Source: Polaromonas sp. JS666
Lineage (GTDB): Bacteria; Pseudomonadota; Gammaproteobacteria; Burkholderiales; Burkholderiaceae_C
Length of the DNA: 64,000 bases
Reading direction: 5' to 3'
Assembly (NCBI RefSeq): GCF_000013865.1
Contig: NC_007948.1
Coordinates: 806,001 to 870,000 of the forward strand
This document shows positions 21,963 through 31,958 of the stretch, piece after piece. Both the position numbers and the translations under genes were made by a program. Every line of letters begins with the position of its first letter. Position 1 is the stretch's first letter. Below the pieces are notes generated by a model, which had not been told where the DNA came from, made no database searches, and saw nothing but the letters and a program-made list of their open reading frames with translations.

Positions 21963-23237
21963 ATGGACAAACTACTCATCAAGGGCGGCAGATCGCTCGC
22001 CGGCACCGTCGATATCTCGGGCGCCAAGAATGCCGCCCTCCCGGAACTGTGCGCGGCGCTGCTCACGGCCGACACTGTGACGCTGGAGAACGTGCCGCGC
22101 CTGCAGGACGTGGCCACCATGCTCAAGCTGATCCGCAACATGGGCGTGGAAGCCGAACGCGGCACCCATGCGCCGGGAACCGTCACCCTCCATGCCGGCG
22201 CCTTGAGCTCGCCCGAAGCGCCCTATGAATTGGTGAAGACCATGCGCGCCTCCGTGCTGGCGCTGGGCCCGCTGCTGGCGCGCTTTGGCGAAGCCACGGT
22301 GTCGCTGCCCGGTGGCTGCGCCATTGGCTCGCGGCCGGTAGACCAGCACATCAAGGGCCTGCAGGCCATGGGCGCCGAGATCGTGGTCGAGCACGGCTAC
22401 ATGATTGCCAAACTTCCTGCGGGTCAAAAGCGCCTCAAGGGTGTCAGCATCACCACCGACATGGTGACCGTCACCGGCACGGAAAACTTCCTGATGGCCG
22501 CCAGCCTGGCCGAAGGCGAAACGATTCTGGAAAACGCCGCGCAGGAGCCCGAGATCGGCGACCTGGCTGACATGCTCATCAAGATGGGCGCGAAGATCGA
22601 AGGCCACGGCACGCGCCGCATCCGCATCCAGGGCGTGGAGCGCCTGCATGGCTGTACCCACCAGGTGGTGGCCGACCGCATTGAAACCGGCACCTTTCTG
22701 TGCGCGGTGGCCGCGGCGGGCGGCGATGTGGTGCTCCGGCATGGCCGGGCCGACCACCTCGATGCGGTCATCGACAAGCTGCGCGAAGCGGGCGCCACCA
22801 TCACGGCCGGCGAGGGATTCATCCGCATCCAGGCGCAGGGCCGCATGAAGGCCCAGTCCTTCCGTACCACGGAATATCCGGGTTTTCCCACCGACATGCA
22901 GGCCCAGTTCATGGCGCTCAACGCCATTGCACAGGGCAGCAGCACGGTCACCGAAACGATTTTTGAAAACCGCTTCATGCACGTCAACGAGATGGTGCGC
23001 CTGGGTGCGAAGATCCAGATCGAAGGCAAGGCGGCCGTCATGGAAGGCGTTGAAAAACTTTCGGGCGCCACCGTCATGGCCACCGATCTGCGGGCTTCCG
23101 CCAGCCTGGTGATTGCCGGCCTGGTGGCCGAAGGCGAAACCCTGGTGGACCGGATTTACCACCTGGACCGCGGCTACGACCAGATGGAGGCCAAATTGCG
23201 CGGCATCGGTGCAGACATAGAACGGGTAAGGGCATGA
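21963..23237 (+). CDS. murA: UDP-N-acetylglucosamine 1-carboxyvinyltransferase
   Basis: The 424-residue enzyme catalyses the first committed step of peptidoglycan synthesis, adding enolpyruvate from PEP to UDP-GlcNAc. The EPSP-synthase-type double fold starts [27 protein letters not shown]. The catalytic Cys119 lies in [19 protein letters not shown], so the protein should have the fosfomycin-sensitive Cys form (known for the family). The C-terminal [22 protein letters not shown] is typical. A dispersed repeat starts immediately after its stop codon. Confidence 0.97.
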   Translation: MDKLLIKGGRSLAGTVDISGAKNAALPELCAALLTADTVTLENVPRLQDVATMLKLIRNMGVEAERGTHAPGTVTLHAGALSSPEAPYELVKTMRASVLALGPLLARFGEATVSLPGGCAIGSRPVDQHIKGLQAMGAEIVVEHGYMIAKLPAGQKRLKGVSITTDMVTVTGTENFLMAASLAEGETILENAAQEPEIGDLADMLIKMGAKIEGHGTRRIRIQGVERLHGCTHQVVADRIETGTFLCAVAAAGGDVVLRHGRADHLDAVIDKLREAGATITAGEGFIRIQAQGRMKAQSFRTTEYPGFPTDMQAQFMALNAIAQGSSTVTETIFENRFMHVNEMVRLGAKIQIEGKAAVMEGVEKLSGATVMATDLRASASLVIAGLVAEGETLVDRIYHLDRGYDQMEAKLRGIGADIERVRA

Positions 23238-23320
23238 GCCCCCACGCTTGTCGCTTCGCGTACTACGCTGCCCCCCGAGGGGGCCGCCCGCCTGCAGTCC
23301 GGCGAAGCCGGCCCTGCGGC
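23238..23320 (+). repeat. Two-hairpin dispersed repeat, copy C
   Basis: Starts with GCCCCCACG directly after the murA TGA. It has the first hairpin GCCCCC-CGA-GGGGGC and the second as CCGGC-GAA-GCCGG. It lies in the 168-bp gap before hisG. Confidence 0.85.
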
Positions 23321-23340
23321 TTGAACTTGGCAAGGCGGGA

Positions 23341-23392
23341 CGATGCTGTCGCCCATCGGCTTTTTTGCGTCCCTTTTCTTGTCCCTTTTCTT
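23341..23392 (+). promoter_or_regulatory. hisG leader: weak hairpin, T6 tract and 12-bp tandem repeat
   Basis: CGATG and CATCG can pair just before a T6 run (23361-23366), a weak terminator-like arrangement. A perfect 12-bp tandem duplication, GTCCCTTTTCTT twice, follows at 23369-23392 and ends just before the GAAGG ribosome site of hisG. No run of His codons is present, so classical his attenuation is not supported. Confidence 0.35.
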
Positions 23393-23405
23393 TGAAGGCA
23401 TCACC

Positions 23406-24044
23406 GTGATCACGCTCGCACTTTCCAAAGGCCGCATCTTCGACGACATCCTGCCGCTGCTCAGAAGCGCCGGGATCGAAGTGCTCGACGACCCTGAAAA
23501 ATCACGCAAGCTGATCCTGCGGACCAACCAGCCCGATCTGCGCGTGGTACTGGTGCGTGCCACCGATGTGCCGACCTATGTGCAGTATGGCGGCGCGGAC
23601 ATTGGCGTGGTTGGCAAGGACACTCTGCTGGAGTCCGGCAGCCAGGGCCTGTACCAGCCGCTGGACCTGCAAATCGCCCGGTGCCGCATCAGCGTGGCCG
23701 TGCGCGAAGGTTTTGACTATGCGGCTGCCGTGAAGCAGGGCTCGCGGCTGAAAGTGGCGACCAAGTACGTGGCCATTGCCCGCGACTTCTTTGCCTCCAA
23801 GGGTGTGCACGTCGACCTGATCAAGCTTTACGGCAGCATGGAGCTGGCGCCGCTCACCGGCCTGGCCGACGCCATCGTCGACCTGGTTTCCACCGGCAGC
23901 ACGCTCAAGGCCAACCACCTGATCGAGGTCGAGCGCATCATGGACATCAGCTCGCACCTGGTGGTCAACCAGACCGCCCTCAAACTCAAGCAGGCGCCCA
24001 TCCGCAGGCTGATTGACGCCTTGTCCTTGGCCATCACGCAATAG
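23406..24044 (+). CDS. hisG: ATP phosphoribosyltransferase, short form
   Basis: HisG joins ATP and PRPP in the first step of histidine synthesis. The 212-residue product is the short form lacking the C-terminal ACT-like regulatory domain, so it should need the HisZ regulatory subunit (known for short HisG); hisZ is not in this window. The N terminus [14 protein letters not shown] is standard, and the PRPP loop is [22 protein letters not shown] 23406 is preceded by GAAGG at a 7-base spacing. The upstream ATG 23343 would add a Phe-rich stretch unlike the family. Confidence 0.94.
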   Translation: MITLALSKGRIFDDILPLLRSAGIEVLDDPEKSRKLILRTNQPDLRVVLVRATDVPTYVQYGGADIGVVGKDTLLESGSQGLYQPLDLQIARCRISVAVREGFDYAAAVKQGSRLKVATKYVAIARDFFASKGVHVDLIKLYGSMELAPLTGLADAIVDLVSTGSTLKANHLIEVERIMDISSHLVVNQTALKLKQAPIRRLIDALSLAITQ

Positions 24045-24059
24045 TCCGCAAAGAATGCT

Positions 24060-25403
24060 ATGAATTTAGTAGCCAACCCCGTACGCCTTTCGACCGCTTC
24101 CAGCACATTCGATGCTGAATTCAAGGCGCGCCTGCACTGGTCTGCCGATACCGATGCGGCCATCGAACAGCGGGTGGCTGACATCCTCCTGGACGTGCAG
24201 CGGCGCGGCGATACGGCTGTGCTCGAGTACACCGCGCGTTTTGACGGCCTGAGCGTCTCGGCCATGAGTGCGCTGGAGCTCAGCCAGGCCGAGCTGAAGG
24301 CCGCGTTTGATGCGATTCCTGCCGCCCAGCGCGCTGCCTTGCAGGCTGCGGCCCGCCGGGTGCGCAGCTACCACGAGGCCCAGAAGAAGGCCAATGGTGA
24401 AGGCTGGAGCTACCGTGATGAAGACGGCACCCTGCTCGGCCAGAAGGTCACACCGCTGGACCGCGTCGGCATCTATGTGCCGGGTGGCAAGGCGGCTTAC
24501 CCCTCATCGGTGCTGATGAACGCCATTCCGGCCCACGTGGCCGGTGTGGGCGAAATCATCATGGTGGTGCCCACACCCAAGGGCGAGAAGAACCCGCTGG
24601 TTCTGGCCGCTGCCTATGTGGCCGGCGTGACGCGCGCCTTCACCATTGGCGGCGCGCAGGCCGTGGCTGCGCTGGCCTACGGTACCTCGACCATTCCCGC
24701 GGTCGACAAGATCACCGGCCCCGGCAATGCCTACGTGGCCGCGGCCAAGCGCCGCGTCTTCGGCACGGTGGGCATCGACATGATTGCCGGCCCTTCCGAA
24801 ATCCTGGTGCTGGCCGACGGCAGCACCCCCGTCGACTGGGTGGCCATGGATTTGTTCAGCCAGGCCGAGCACGATGAACTGGCGCAAAGCATTTTGCTGT
24901 GTCCGGATGCGGCCTACATCGACCAGGTGCACGAGGCCCTCAACCGCCTGCTGCCTGCCATGCCGCGCGCCGAGATCATTGCCAAATCGCTCAACGGCCG
25001 GGGTGTGCTGATCCATACCCGCAGCATGGAAGAGGCCTGCGCCCTCAGCAACCGCATTGCGCCCGAGCACCTGGAAGTCTCCAGCAGCCAGCCGCATGAA
25101 TGGGAGCCGCTGCTCAAGCACGCCGGCGCCATCTTCCTCGGCGCCTACACCAGCGAGTCGCTGGGCGACTACTGCGCCGGCCCCAACCACGTGCTGCCCA
25201 CCAGCGGCACGGCACGCTTTTCCAGCCCGCTGGGCGTGTATGACTTCCAGAAACGCTCCAGCCTGATCGAAGTGAGCGAGCAGGGTGCCCAGACACTGGG
25301 CAGGATTGCCGCTGAACTGGCCTACGGCGAAGGTCTGCAGGCGCATGCCCGCGCCGCCGAGATGCGCCTGCACACCGTACCCGATATGAAAGTGACCAAA
25401 TGA
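24060..25403 (+). CDS. hisD: Histidinol dehydrogenase
   Basis: The 447-residue zinc enzyme oxidises histidinol to histidine in the last two pathway steps. Motifs include [24 protein letters not shown], the signature region from [14 protein letters not shown] to [20 protein letters not shown] with DMIAGPSEI, and [11 protein letters not shown] with zinc ligands. It starts 15 bp after hisG. The first codons overlap an AT-rich TAGC palindrome-like sequence. Its stop overlaps the hisC start (ATGA). Confidence 0.97.
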   Translation: MNLVANPVRLSTASSTFDAEFKARLHWSADTDAAIEQRVADILLDVQRRGDTAVLEYTARFDGLSVSAMSALELSQAELKAAFDAIPAAQRAALQAAARRVRSYHEAQKKANGEGWSYRDEDGTLLGQKVTPLDRVGIYVPGGKAAYPSSVLMNAIPAHVAGVGEIIMVVPTPKGEKNPLVLAAAYVAGVTRAFTIGGAQAVAALAYGTSTIPAVDKITGPGNAYVAAAKRRVFGTVGIDMIAGPSEILVLADGSTPVDWVAMDLFSQAEHDELAQSILLCPDAAYIDQVHEALNRLLPAMPRAEIIAKSLNGRGVLIHTRSMEEACALSNRIAPEHLEVSSSQPHEWEPLLKHAGAIFLGAYTSESLGDYCAGPNHVLPTSGTARFSSPLGVYDFQKRSSLIEVSEQGAQTLGRIAAELAYGEGLQAHARAAEMRLHTVPDMKVTK

Positions 25404-26476
25404 CCGCGCTGGACCCGAAGTTCAAACAGCTGATTCGCCAGGACGTGCAGTCCATGCATGCCTATGCCATTCAGGACTCCGTTGGCATGGTCAAGCTCGA
25501 TGCAATGGAGAACCCGTATCGGCTGCCGGCCGCGTTGCAGGCCCATCTCGGGCAGCGGCTGGGCGCGCTGGCGCTGAATCGCTACCCTGACGGCCGCGTC
25601 AACGACCTGCGCCAGGCCCTGGCAGACTACGCCCGGATGCCAGAAGGCTTTGACATCATGCTGGGCAACGGCTCGGACGAGCTGATTTCGCTGCTGGCCA
25701 TGGCCTGCGACGTGCCGGGCGGCTCCATCCTGGCGCCGCTGCCGGGCTTTGTGATGTACGGCATGAGCGCACAGCTGCAGGGCCTCAAGTTCACGGGTGT
25801 GCCGCTCACGGCTGACTTTGAGCTCGACGAAGCCGCCATGCTGGCCGCCATCGCCGAGCACCGGCCGTCCATCATTTACCTGGCCTACCCGAACAACCCC
25901 ACCGCCAACCTGTGGGACGATACCGTCATTGAGAAAATCATCACCGCAGCGCCCGGTCTGGTGGTGATGGACGAGGCCTACCAGCCGTTTTCCAGCAAAA
26001 GCTATATCGACCGCATTGCCAGGCACAGCCATGTGCTGCTGATGCGCACCCTCAGCAAGTTTGGGCTGGCCGGCGTGCGCATTGGCTACATGATGGGCCC
26101 GAAGGCCCTGATTGCCGAGATCGACAAGGTGCGCCCGCCCTACAACATCAGTGTGCTCAATTACGAGTGCGCGCTGTTTGCGCTGGAGCACCGGGAAGTG
26201 TTCGCCGAGCAGGCCGCGGCCGTGGTCGCGCAGCGCACCATGCTGCTGGACGCGCTGGCGGCCATGAAGGGCGTCAAGGCCTGGAAAAGCGACGCCAACA
26301 TGATCCTGGTGCGGGTCCCGGATGCGGCCAAAACCTTTGAAGGCATGAAGTCGCGCCATGTGCTGGTCAAAAACGTTTCTAAAATGCATCCATTGCTGGC
26401 CAATTGTTTGCGCCTGACCGTCGGCACCGCGGACGAGAATACGCAAATGCTGGCGGCGCTTGAAAAATCCCTATGA
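25400..26476 (+). CDS. hisC: Histidinol-phosphate aminotransferase
   Basis: This 358-residue PLP enzyme converts imidazole-acetol phosphate to histidinol phosphate. It has the class I/II aminotransferase fold with [12 protein letters not shown] at the N terminus, [19 protein letters not shown], the PLP-contacting [10 protein letters not shown] and the PLP-binding Lys in [16 protein letters not shown]. Starts overlap on both sides (hisD and hisB), showing tight coupling of D-C-B. Confidence 0.96.
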   Translation: MTALDPKFKQLIRQDVQSMHAYAIQDSVGMVKLDAMENPYRLPAALQAHLGQRLGALALNRYPDGRVNDLRQALADYARMPEGFDIMLGNGSDELISLLAMACDVPGGSILAPLPGFVMYGMSAQLQGLKFTGVPLTADFELDEAAMLAAIAEHRPSIIYLAYPNNPTANLWDDTVIEKIITAAPGLVVMDEAYQPFSSKSYIDRIARHSHVLLMRTLSKFGLAGVRIGYMMGPKALIAEIDKVRPPYNISVLNYECALFALEHREVFAEQAAAVVAQRTMLLDALAAMKGVKAWKSDANMILVRVPDAAKTFEGMKSRHVLVKNVSKMHPLLANCLRLTVGTADENTQMLAALEKSL

Positions 26477-27093
26477 CCACCCCTTCCACTGCTCCGACCC
26501 CGGCCCCGCGCAAGGCGGAAGTCTCGCGCAACACCGCCGAGACCCAGATCACCGTCAAGCTCAACCTGGACGGCACGGGCAAAGCCAGCCTGTCGACGGG
26601 CATCGGCTTTTTCGACCACATGCTGGACCAGATCGCCCGCCACGGCCTGATCGACCTGGACATCCAGGCCAAGGGCGACCTGCACATTGATGGCCACCAC
26701 ACGGTGGAAGACGTCGGCATCACCTTCGGACAGGCCGTGGCCCAGGCCGTCGGCGACAAAAAAGGCCTGCGCCGCTATGGCCACGCCTATGTGCCGCTGG
26801 ACGAGGCCCTATCGCGCGTGGTGATCGATTTCTCGGGCCGCCCCGGCCTGGAAATGCATGTGCCCTTCAAGAGCGGCATGATAGGTACCTTTGACAGCCA
26901 GCTCGCCTATGAATTCTTCCAGGGTTTTGCCAACCATGCGTTTGTGACGCTGCACATTGACAACCTGCGTGGCGACAACGCCCATCATCAGGCCGAAACC
27001 GTGTTCAAGGCGTTTGCGCGGGCGCTGCGCATGGCGCTGGAAATCGACCCGCGGTCGGCAGGCGTGATTCCGTCGACCAAGGGCTCGCTGTAG
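26473..27093 (+). CDS. hisB: Imidazoleglycerol-phosphate dehydratase
   Basis: The 206-residue product carries only the dehydratase domain. It is not the bifunctional HisB of E. coli, so histidinol phosphatase must be encoded elsewhere. Metal-binding motifs [33 protein letters not shown] and [19 protein letters not shown] are complete, and the C terminus PSTKGSL is typical. A 98-bp gap with a TAGAAT box separates it from hisH, so an internal promoter is possible but weakly supported. Confidence 0.97.
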   Translation: MTTPSTAPTPAPRKAEVSRNTAETQITVKLNLDGTGKASLSTGIGFFDHMLDQIARHGLIDLDIQAKGDLHIDGHHTVEDVGITFGQAVAQAVGDKKGLRRYGHAYVPLDEALSRVVIDFSGRPGLEMHVPFKSGMIGTFDSQLAYEFFQGFANHAFVTLHIDNLRGDNAHHQAETVFKAFARALRMALEIDPRSAGVIPSTKGSL

Positions 27094-27191
27094 GTGCCGG
27101 TGCGCCATGGATGGACCGTTCCCCGTTTTGGGTTTTCTGCCCCGCTAGAATGGACGTCAATAGCTCCTGAGTCCGTAGCAAATATCGATGA

Positions 27192-27863
27192 ATGTCTAAT
27201 GTGAAAAGAGTGGCGGTCGTCGACTACGGCTCGGGCAACCTGCGTTCGGTGTCACAAGCTGTTCAGCATGTGTCTCAGGGCAGCGGCTATGAGGTGTTGG
27301 TCACCTCGCGCGCGCAGGACGTGCTGGACGCCGAGCGTGTGGTGCTGCCCGGCCAGGGGGCCATGCCTGACTGCATGCGGGCGCTGTCTGAATCCGGCCT
27401 GAAGGATGCGGTATTGCATGCCGCCGCGAACAAACCCCTGTTCGGCGTGTGTGTGGGCATGCAGATGCTGCTGGACCGCAGTCACGAGGGGGTCGCCGGC
27501 ATCGCAACGCCCGGCCTGGGCCTGATTCCCGGCGAGGTCGTCAAGTTCGACCTGGCCGGGCAGATCCAGCCCGATGGCAGCCGCTACAAGGTGCCGCAAA
27601 TGGGCTGGAACCAGGTGTGGCGGCCTGCCTCGATCCAGCACCCGATCTGGGCTGGCGTGCCGGACGGTGCCTATTTTTACTTCGTGCACAGCTTTTATGC
27701 CCGTCCGTCGGATGCGCGCCACATCGCCGGAGAGGCGGACTATGGCGGGCGCTTTACGGCGGCAATTGCACGCGATAATATTTTTGCCACCCAGTTCCAC
27801 CCCGAGAAAAGCGCCGACCACGGACTGGCCCTGTACCGCAATTTCCTGCACTGGAAGCCCTGA
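27192..27863 (+). CDS. hisH: Imidazole glycerol phosphate synthase, glutaminase subunit
   Basis: The 223-residue class I amidotransferase supplies ammonia to His[13 protein letters not shown] begins the protein. The nucleophile Cys is in [12 protein letters not shown] and the His/Glu of the triad are in [13 protein letters not shown]. The oxyanion-strand region [13 protein letters not shown] is present. hisA lies 80 bp downstream and hisF after that, as expected for the HisHF complex. Confidence 0.96.
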   Translation: MSNVKRVAVVDYGSGNLRSVSQAVQHVSQGSGYEVLVTSRAQDVLDAERVVLPGQGAMPDCMRALSESGLKDAVLHAAANKPLFGVCVGMQMLLDRSHEGVAGIATPGLGLIPGEVVKFDLAGQIQPDGSRYKVPQMGWNQVWRPASIQHPIWAGVPDGAYFYFVHSFYARPSDARHIAGEADYGGRFTAAIARDNIFATQFHPEKSADHGLALYRNFLHWKP

Positions 27864-27943
27864 AGGCCGCCGGGCAGCAGGGCGACTCATCATAATTTCC
27901 AGCTCTTTGTTAACCCCGCCACCTGTTTTCCTCTTACCGCAAC

Positions 27944-28684
27944 ATGCTACTTATTCCCGCGATTGACCTGAAAGATGGTCACTGCGTTCGCCTCAAACAG
28001 GGCGACATGGATCAATCCACCATCTTCAGCGAAGACCCGGCGGCCATGGCGCGCAGCTGGGTCGACAAGGGCGCACGCCGCCTGCATCTGGTGGACCTGA
28101 ACGGCGCCTTTGCCGGCAAGCCGAAAAACGAGGCCGCCATCAAGAAAATCCTGGCCGAAGTCGGCAGCGAGATCGATGTGCAACTGGGCGGCGGTATTCG
28201 CGATCTCGACACCATAGAGCGTTATCTGGACGCCGGCCTGCGCTACGTGATCATCGGAACGGCCGCGGTCAAGAACCCCGGCTTCCTGCAGGATGCCTGC
28301 ACTGCCTTTGGCGGCCACATCATCGTCGGCCTGGATGCCAAGGATGGCAAGGTTGCTACCGATGGCTGGAGCAAGCTCACCGGCCACGAAGTGATCGACC
28401 TGGGCAAGAAATTCCAGGACTACGGCGTCGAGTCCATCATCTATACCGACATCGGCCGCGACGGCATGCTCAGCGGCATCAACATTGAAGCAACTGTCAG
28501 GCTCGCGCAGGCGCTGACCATTCCGGTGATCGCCTCCGGCGGCCTGTCAAACATGGCCGACATTGAAGCGCTGTGCGACGTTGAAGAAGAAGGCGTTGAA
28601 GGCGTGATCTGCGGCCGCTCCATTTACAGCGGCGATCTGGATTTTGCCGCAGCGCAGGCAAGAGCTGATGAGCTGAACGGATGA
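27944..28684 (+). CDS. hisA: ProFAR isomerase (HisA)
   Basis: The 246-residue TIM barrel isomerises ProFAR to PRFAR. The two catalytic aspartates are recognisable in [16 protein letters not shown] (strand 1) and IVGLDAKDG (strand 5). The phosphate-binding [11 protein letters not shown] and [14 protein letters not shown] loops are intact. It is followed by 163 bp containing dispersed repeat copy D before hisF. Confidence 0.97.
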   Translation: MLLIPAIDLKDGHCVRLKQGDMDQSTIFSEDPAAMARSWVDKGARRLHLVDLNGAFAGKPKNEAAIKKILAEVGSEIDVQLGGGIRDLDTIERYLDAGLRYVIIGTAAVKNPGFLQDACTAFGGHIIVGLDAKDGKVATDGWSKLTGHEVIDLGKKFQDYGVESIIYTDIGRDGMLSGINIEATVRLAQALTIPVIASGGLSNMADIEALCDVEEEGVEGVICGRSIYSGDLDFAAAQARADELNG

Positions 28685-28751
28685 GCGCAGCTGCAACGAG
28701 TGGCAGGTTGTGCAGAGGGGCTGTAGTGGACGCGCATGACGGTTTAGTATT

Positions 28752-28846
28752 CCAGCCAGGGCCGCGGAACCGGCTTCGCCGGGCCGCAGGCGCAGCGGCC
28801 CCCTCGGGGGGCAGGGCGCCACACGAAGTGGGCAACCGTGGGGGCT
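28752..28846 (-). repeat. Two-hairpin dispersed repeat, copy D
   Basis: In the same orientation as copy A, with hairpins CCCCCC-GAG-GGGGG and CCGGC-TTC-GCCGG (as read on the plus strand). It ends GTGGGGGCT immediately before the hisF ATG at 28848, so its G-run serves as the only visible ribosome site. Confidence 0.88.
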
Positions 28847-28847
28847 T

Positions 28848-29627
28848 ATGTTAGCCAAACGAATCATCCCTTGCCTGGACGTCACCGGCGGCCGTGTGGT
28901 CAAGGGCGTCAACTTTGTCGAGTTGCGTGATGCCGGCGACCCGGTGGAAATTGCCGCGCGCTACAACGAGCAGGGTGCAGACGAGCTGACTTTTCTGGAC
29001 ATCACGGCCACCAGCGATGGGCGCGACCTGATTTTGCACATCATCGAGGCGGTGGCCTCACAGGTGTTCATTCCGCTCACCGTGGGCGGCGGTGTGCGCA
29101 CGGTGGAAGACGTGCGGCGCCTGCTCAATGCCGGGGCTGACAAGACCAGCTTCAACTCGGCCGCGCTGGCCAATCCGCAGGTGATTGAAGACGCCTCGGC
29201 CAAATACGGCGCGCAGTGCATCGTGGTGGCGATTGACGCCAAGCGACGCAGCGAGGAAGACGCCAGAACGCGCGGCGCCGGCTGGGACGTCTACAGCCAC
29301 GGCGGGCGCAAGAACACCGGGCTGGACGCCGTGGCCTGGGCCACCGAGATGGCGCGGCGCGGTGCCGGCGAGATCCTGCTGACCAGCATGGACCGCGACG
29401 GCACCAAGTCGGGGTTTGACCTGGCCCTGACCCGTGCGGTCAGCGACGCCGTCGATGTGCCGGTGATTGCCTCGGGCGGCGTTGGCAACCTGGACCATCT
29501 GGCCGATGGCATCCAGCTGGGTGGCGCTGACGCGGTGCTGGCGGCCAGCATTTTCCACTATGGTGAATACACGGTGCAGCAGGCCAAGCAGCACATGGCC
29601 AGGCGCGGCATCCCGGTCAGAATGTGA
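28848..29627 (+). CDS. hisF: Imidazole glycerol phosphate synthase, cyclase subunit
   Basis: The 259-residue TIM barrel uses ammonia from HisH to form IGP and AICAR. Catalytic aspartates are in [22 protein letters not shown] and [36 protein letters not shown] and [11 protein letters not shown] bind phosphate. The ATG lies right at the edge of repeat copy D. Repeat copy E follows before hisI. Confidence 0.97.
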   Translation: MLAKRIIPCLDVTGGRVVKGVNFVELRDAGDPVEIAARYNEQGADELTFLDITATSDGRDLILHIIEAVASQVFIPLTVGGGVRTVEDVRRLLNAGADKTSFNSAALANPQVIEDASAKYGAQCIVVAIDAKRRSEEDARTRGAGWDVYSHGGRKNTGLDAVAWATEMARRGAGEILLTSMDRDGTKSGFDLALTRAVSDAVDVPVIASGGVGNLDHLADGIQLGGADAVLAASIFHYGEYTVQQAKQHMARRGIPVRM

Positions 29628-29640
29628 CGCAGCCCCGCAG

Positions 29641-29726
29641 GCTTCGCGCACTGCGTGTCGCTACACCTTCCCCCTGCCGGGGCGACATCTGCGGTCCGGC
29701 CAAGCCGGCCCCGCGATGTCCTGGCC
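29641..29726 (+). repeat. Two-hairpin dispersed repeat, copy E (divergent)
   Basis: A weaker family member in the copy B orientation. The second hairpin TCCGGC-CAA-GCCGG is conserved. The first is altered to CCCC-TGC-CGGGG. It starts 14 bp after the hisF stop. Confidence 0.6.
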
Positions 29727-29781
29727 TGGAGGGTTTTGTGTTGCAATCGCCTGAAGTATTCAAATCCCCGACAATAGACCC

Positions 29782-30171
29782 ATGAACTGGTTAGACGAAG
29801 TCAGCTGGGATGAAAAAGGCCTGATCCCGGTCATCGCGCAGGAAGCTTCCAGCGGCGATGTGCTCATGTTCGCCTGGATGAACCGCGAGGCACTGCAAAA
29901 GACCGCCGAGCTGGGGCAGGCGGTTTACTACAGCCGCTCGCGCGGGCGCCTGTGGCACAAAGGTGAAGAATCGGGCCACCTCCAGACCGTGCACGAAATT
30001 CGGCTCGACTGCGACAACGACGTGGTTTTGCTCAAGGTGACGCAACTCGGCCACGAGCCCGGCATTGCCTGCCACACCGGCCGCCACAGCTGCTTTTTTC
30101 ACCTCTACAAAGACGGCCAGTGGGTCGTGACCGAGCCGGTCTTGAAAGATCCCGGCAGCATCTACAAATAG
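29782..30171 (+). CDS. hisI: Phosphoribosyl-AMP cyclohydrolase
   Basis: The 129-residue zinc enzyme opens the purine ring of PR-AMP. Family motifs are [33 protein letters not shown], the Mg/Zn-binding [10 protein letters not shown] and the Cys/His ligands in [12 protein letters not shown]. It is separate from HisE, unlike the fused HisIE of enterics. hisE follows after 23 bp. Confidence 0.96.
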   Translation: MNWLDEVSWDEKGLIPVIAQEASSGDVLMFAWMNREALQKTAELGQAVYYSRSRGRLWHKGEESGHLQTVHEIRLDCDNDVVLLKVTQLGHEPGIACHTGRHSCFFHLYKDGQWVVTEPVLKDPGSIYK

Positions 30172-30194
30172 CCTCAGCCTTACCGGTAACGCGC

Positions 30195-30578
30195 ATGTCC
30201 TCCAACGACTCCCTCCAGCGCCTGGCGCAGATCATTGAAAGCCGCAAGCCGGCCAACGGCGGCGACCCTGGCACCAGCTATGTGGCGCGCCTGTTGCACC
30301 GGGGCCCGGACGCCTTCCTGAAAAAAATTGGCGAAGAAGCCACCGAGACCGTGATGGCCGCCAAGGATTTGGACCATGGCGGCCCGACCCCGGAGTTGCG
30401 GGCCAAGCTGGTCGGCGAGGTGGCTGACCTGTGGTTTCACAGCCTGATCGCGCTGGCCCATTACGGCCTGCAGCCTGCCGACGTCATCGCTGAACTGGAG
30501 CGCCGCGAGGGCACCAGCGGCATCGAGGAAAAAGCGCTGCGCAAGGTGCAAAATCGGGATGCGGCTGAAAAGTCCTGA
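30195..30578 (+). CDS. hisE: Phosphoribosyl-ATP pyrophosphatase
   Basis: The 127-residue enzyme belongs to the all-alpha NTP pyrophosphohydrolase (MazG-like) family. It has the conserved [31 protein letters not shown] and [21 protein letters not shown], whose Glu and Asp residues bind Mg. ATG 30195 gives a family-like N terminus; the frame is open further upstream inside hisI. It completes the his set in this region (G, D, C, B, H, A, F, I, E). Confidence 0.94.
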   Translation: MSSNDSLQRLAQIIESRKPANGGDPGTSYVARLLHRGPDAFLKKIGEEATETVMAAKDLDHGGPTPELRAKLVGEVADLWFHSLIALAHYGLQPADVIAELERREGTSGIEEKALRKVQNRDAAEKS

Positions 30579-30627
30579 ATTTTTCCCGGCATTTCCCGCC
30601 GCCTTTCCTGCTGACTGGAGCCCCACT

Positions 30628-30978
30628 TTGGAAACCGATCTGGCCGAATTTGAAATCAAGAGCAGCGGTGACCGCCTCTTCATGCATGTGCTGTATGGCC
30701 TGCACACACTGGCCTGGTTCAGCGGCGGCGTGTTTGCGGTCATCGCGCTCATTGCCAACTACATCCGGCGGGCCGACGAGACGGATGCGCTCTATATCGA
30801 CCACCACAACTACATGATCCGCACATTCTGGTGGACGCTGCTGTGGCTGGTCCTGCTGTCGCCCTTGTGGCTGCTGTTGTTTTTGCCCGGCGCGATCGCT
30901 TATGGCATTGTCTGGCTCTGGTACCTGTACCGCTGCATCAAGGGCTGGATGCGCTTTAACAGCCAGCGGCCGTCCTGA
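30628..30978 (+). CDS. Small membrane protein (DUF4870-like)
   Basis: About 116 residues from TTG 30628, which has a TGGAG ribosome site 7 bases upstream. An ATG at 30559, overlapping the hisE end, is the alternative and would add 23 Phe/Pro-rich residues. Three hydrophobic segments are visible: LHTLAWFSGGVFAVIALIAN, MIRTFWWTLLWLVLLSPLWL and LLFLPGAIAYGIVWLWYLYR. The ending YRCIKGWMRFN resembles DUF4870/TIGR-type four-helix proteins. No function is known. It is always downstream of hisE in related genomes as far as I recall. Confidence 0.8.
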   Translation: METDLAEFEIKSSGDRLFMHVLYGLHTLAWFSGGVFAVIALIANYIRRADETDALYIDHHNYMIRTFWWTLLWLVLLSPLWLLLFLPGAIAYGIVWLWYLYRCIKGWMRFNSQRPS

Positions 30979-31030
30979 TTCCGGCCGCAGTGCCTTTCCA
31001 AAAAACCTTTCCTGACCCATCAACGACCGC

Positions 31031-31390
31031 ATGAGCCACTCTGACAACTGCATTTTCTGCAAAATTGCCGCAGGCGCCATTCCCAGCCGCAAGGTGTATG
31101 AAGACGACGAACTGTTCGCCTTTCATGACATCCACCCCTGGGCGCCGGTGCATTTCCTCATCATCCCCAAGGCGCATATCCCGTCCATGGCGCAGGTGGG
31201 GCCTGAGCATGAAGGGGTGCTGGGACGCATGATGGTGCTGGCGCCGCGGCTGGCACTGGAGCTGGGCTGCAACCCCTATCCTGCGGGCGGTTTCCGCATC
31301 CTGACCAACACGGGCGCCGAAGGGGGCCAGGAAGTCCATCACCTGCATTTCCATGTGATCGGCGGGCCCCGGCCCTGGCTCAAGGGGTAG
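31031..31390 (+). CDS. HIT-family nucleotide-binding protein (HinT-like)
   Basis: The 119-residue protein has the N-terminal CIFCKIAAGAIPSRKVYEDD and the C-terminal histidine triad HHLHFHVIGG. HinT-type enzymes hydrolyse purine nucleoside phosphoramidates. Length and ending (PRPWLKG) are typical. It lies between the DUF4870-like gene and tatA, in the his-to-tat gene run seen in betaproteobacteria. Confidence 0.94.
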   Translation: MSHSDNCIFCKIAAGAIPSRKVYEDDELFAFHDIHPWAPVHFLIIPKAHIPSMAQVGPEHEGVLGRMMVLAPRLALELGCNPYPAGGFRILTNTGAEGGQEVHHLHFHVIGGPRPWLKG

Positions 31391-31599
31391 CCAGGGTAAG
31401 TGAGAAAATGCAGGCGGGCCGGCCAACTTGGGGCACGCCGTTTGGAACCTCGCCGGCGACGCGGTCTCTAACCCGCAGGTCAATGTGTGTAATAGGTGTC
31501 CGGGCAGGTGGGGCCTTTAGAATCACTACAGTTGTCTGCAAATCGGCCTGCAAGCCGGTAAACGCAGCAAACCCCGCAATTACAGATTAGGAGCGAACT

Positions 31600-31851
31600 A
31601 TGGGTTCATTTTCCATTTGGCACTGGTTGATCGTGCTGTTGATCGTGGTCATGGTGTTTGGCACCAAGAAACTCAAAAACATGGGCAGCGACCTTGGTAG
31701 CGCCGTCAAGGGCTTCAAGGATGGCATGAAAGACGGCGGGCAGTCCGCAGCCGCCACGGACGACAAGCCTGCGGCCCCTGCTGGGCAGGTTACCAACGCC
31801 CAGGCGTCTGACAAAACCACGATTGACGTGGAAGCCCGGCAAAAGTCCTGA
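31600..31851 (+). CDS. tatA: Sec-independent translocase protein TatA
   Basis: The 83-residue protein has one N-terminal transmembrane helix ([15 protein letters not shown]), the hinge FGTKKL and an amphipathic helix ([19 protein letters not shown]) followed by a flexible tail. It forms the variable-size Tat pore. The ribosome site TAGGAG is strong. The 209-bp gap before it has a TAGAAT box (31518-31523) without a good -35, so its promoter is unclear. Confidence 0.95.
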   Translation: MGSFSIWHWLIVLLIVVMVFGTKKLKNMGSDLGSAVKGFKDGMKDGGQSAAATDDKPAAPAGQVTNAQASDKTTIDVEARQKS

Positions 31852-31860
31852 AGAATGTTG

Positions 31861-31945
31861 ATCCCCTACGCTTGCGCTTCCCATGCCGCGCTGCCCCCGG
31901 GGCGGCGCTACCTCTTGGGCGGCCGGGCGGCAAGTCTGGCCTTGT
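31861..31945 (+). repeat. Two-hairpin dispersed repeat, copy F (divergent)
   Basis: Begins 9 bp after the tatA stop with ATCCCCTACGCTTGCGCTTC, matching the repeat start, then GCTGCCCCCGGGGCGGC. The second hairpin is degraded. It separates tatA from tatB. Confidence 0.55.
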
Positions 31946-31958
31946 CGTTTGACGCCGC

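Noticed and set aside
21972..23333. 453-codon minus-strand ORF opposite murA
   Set aside because: Antisense shadow of a GC-rich gene; Gln/His/Arg-rich with no domain. A similar shadow of 453 codons lies opposite gltB at 10891-12252.
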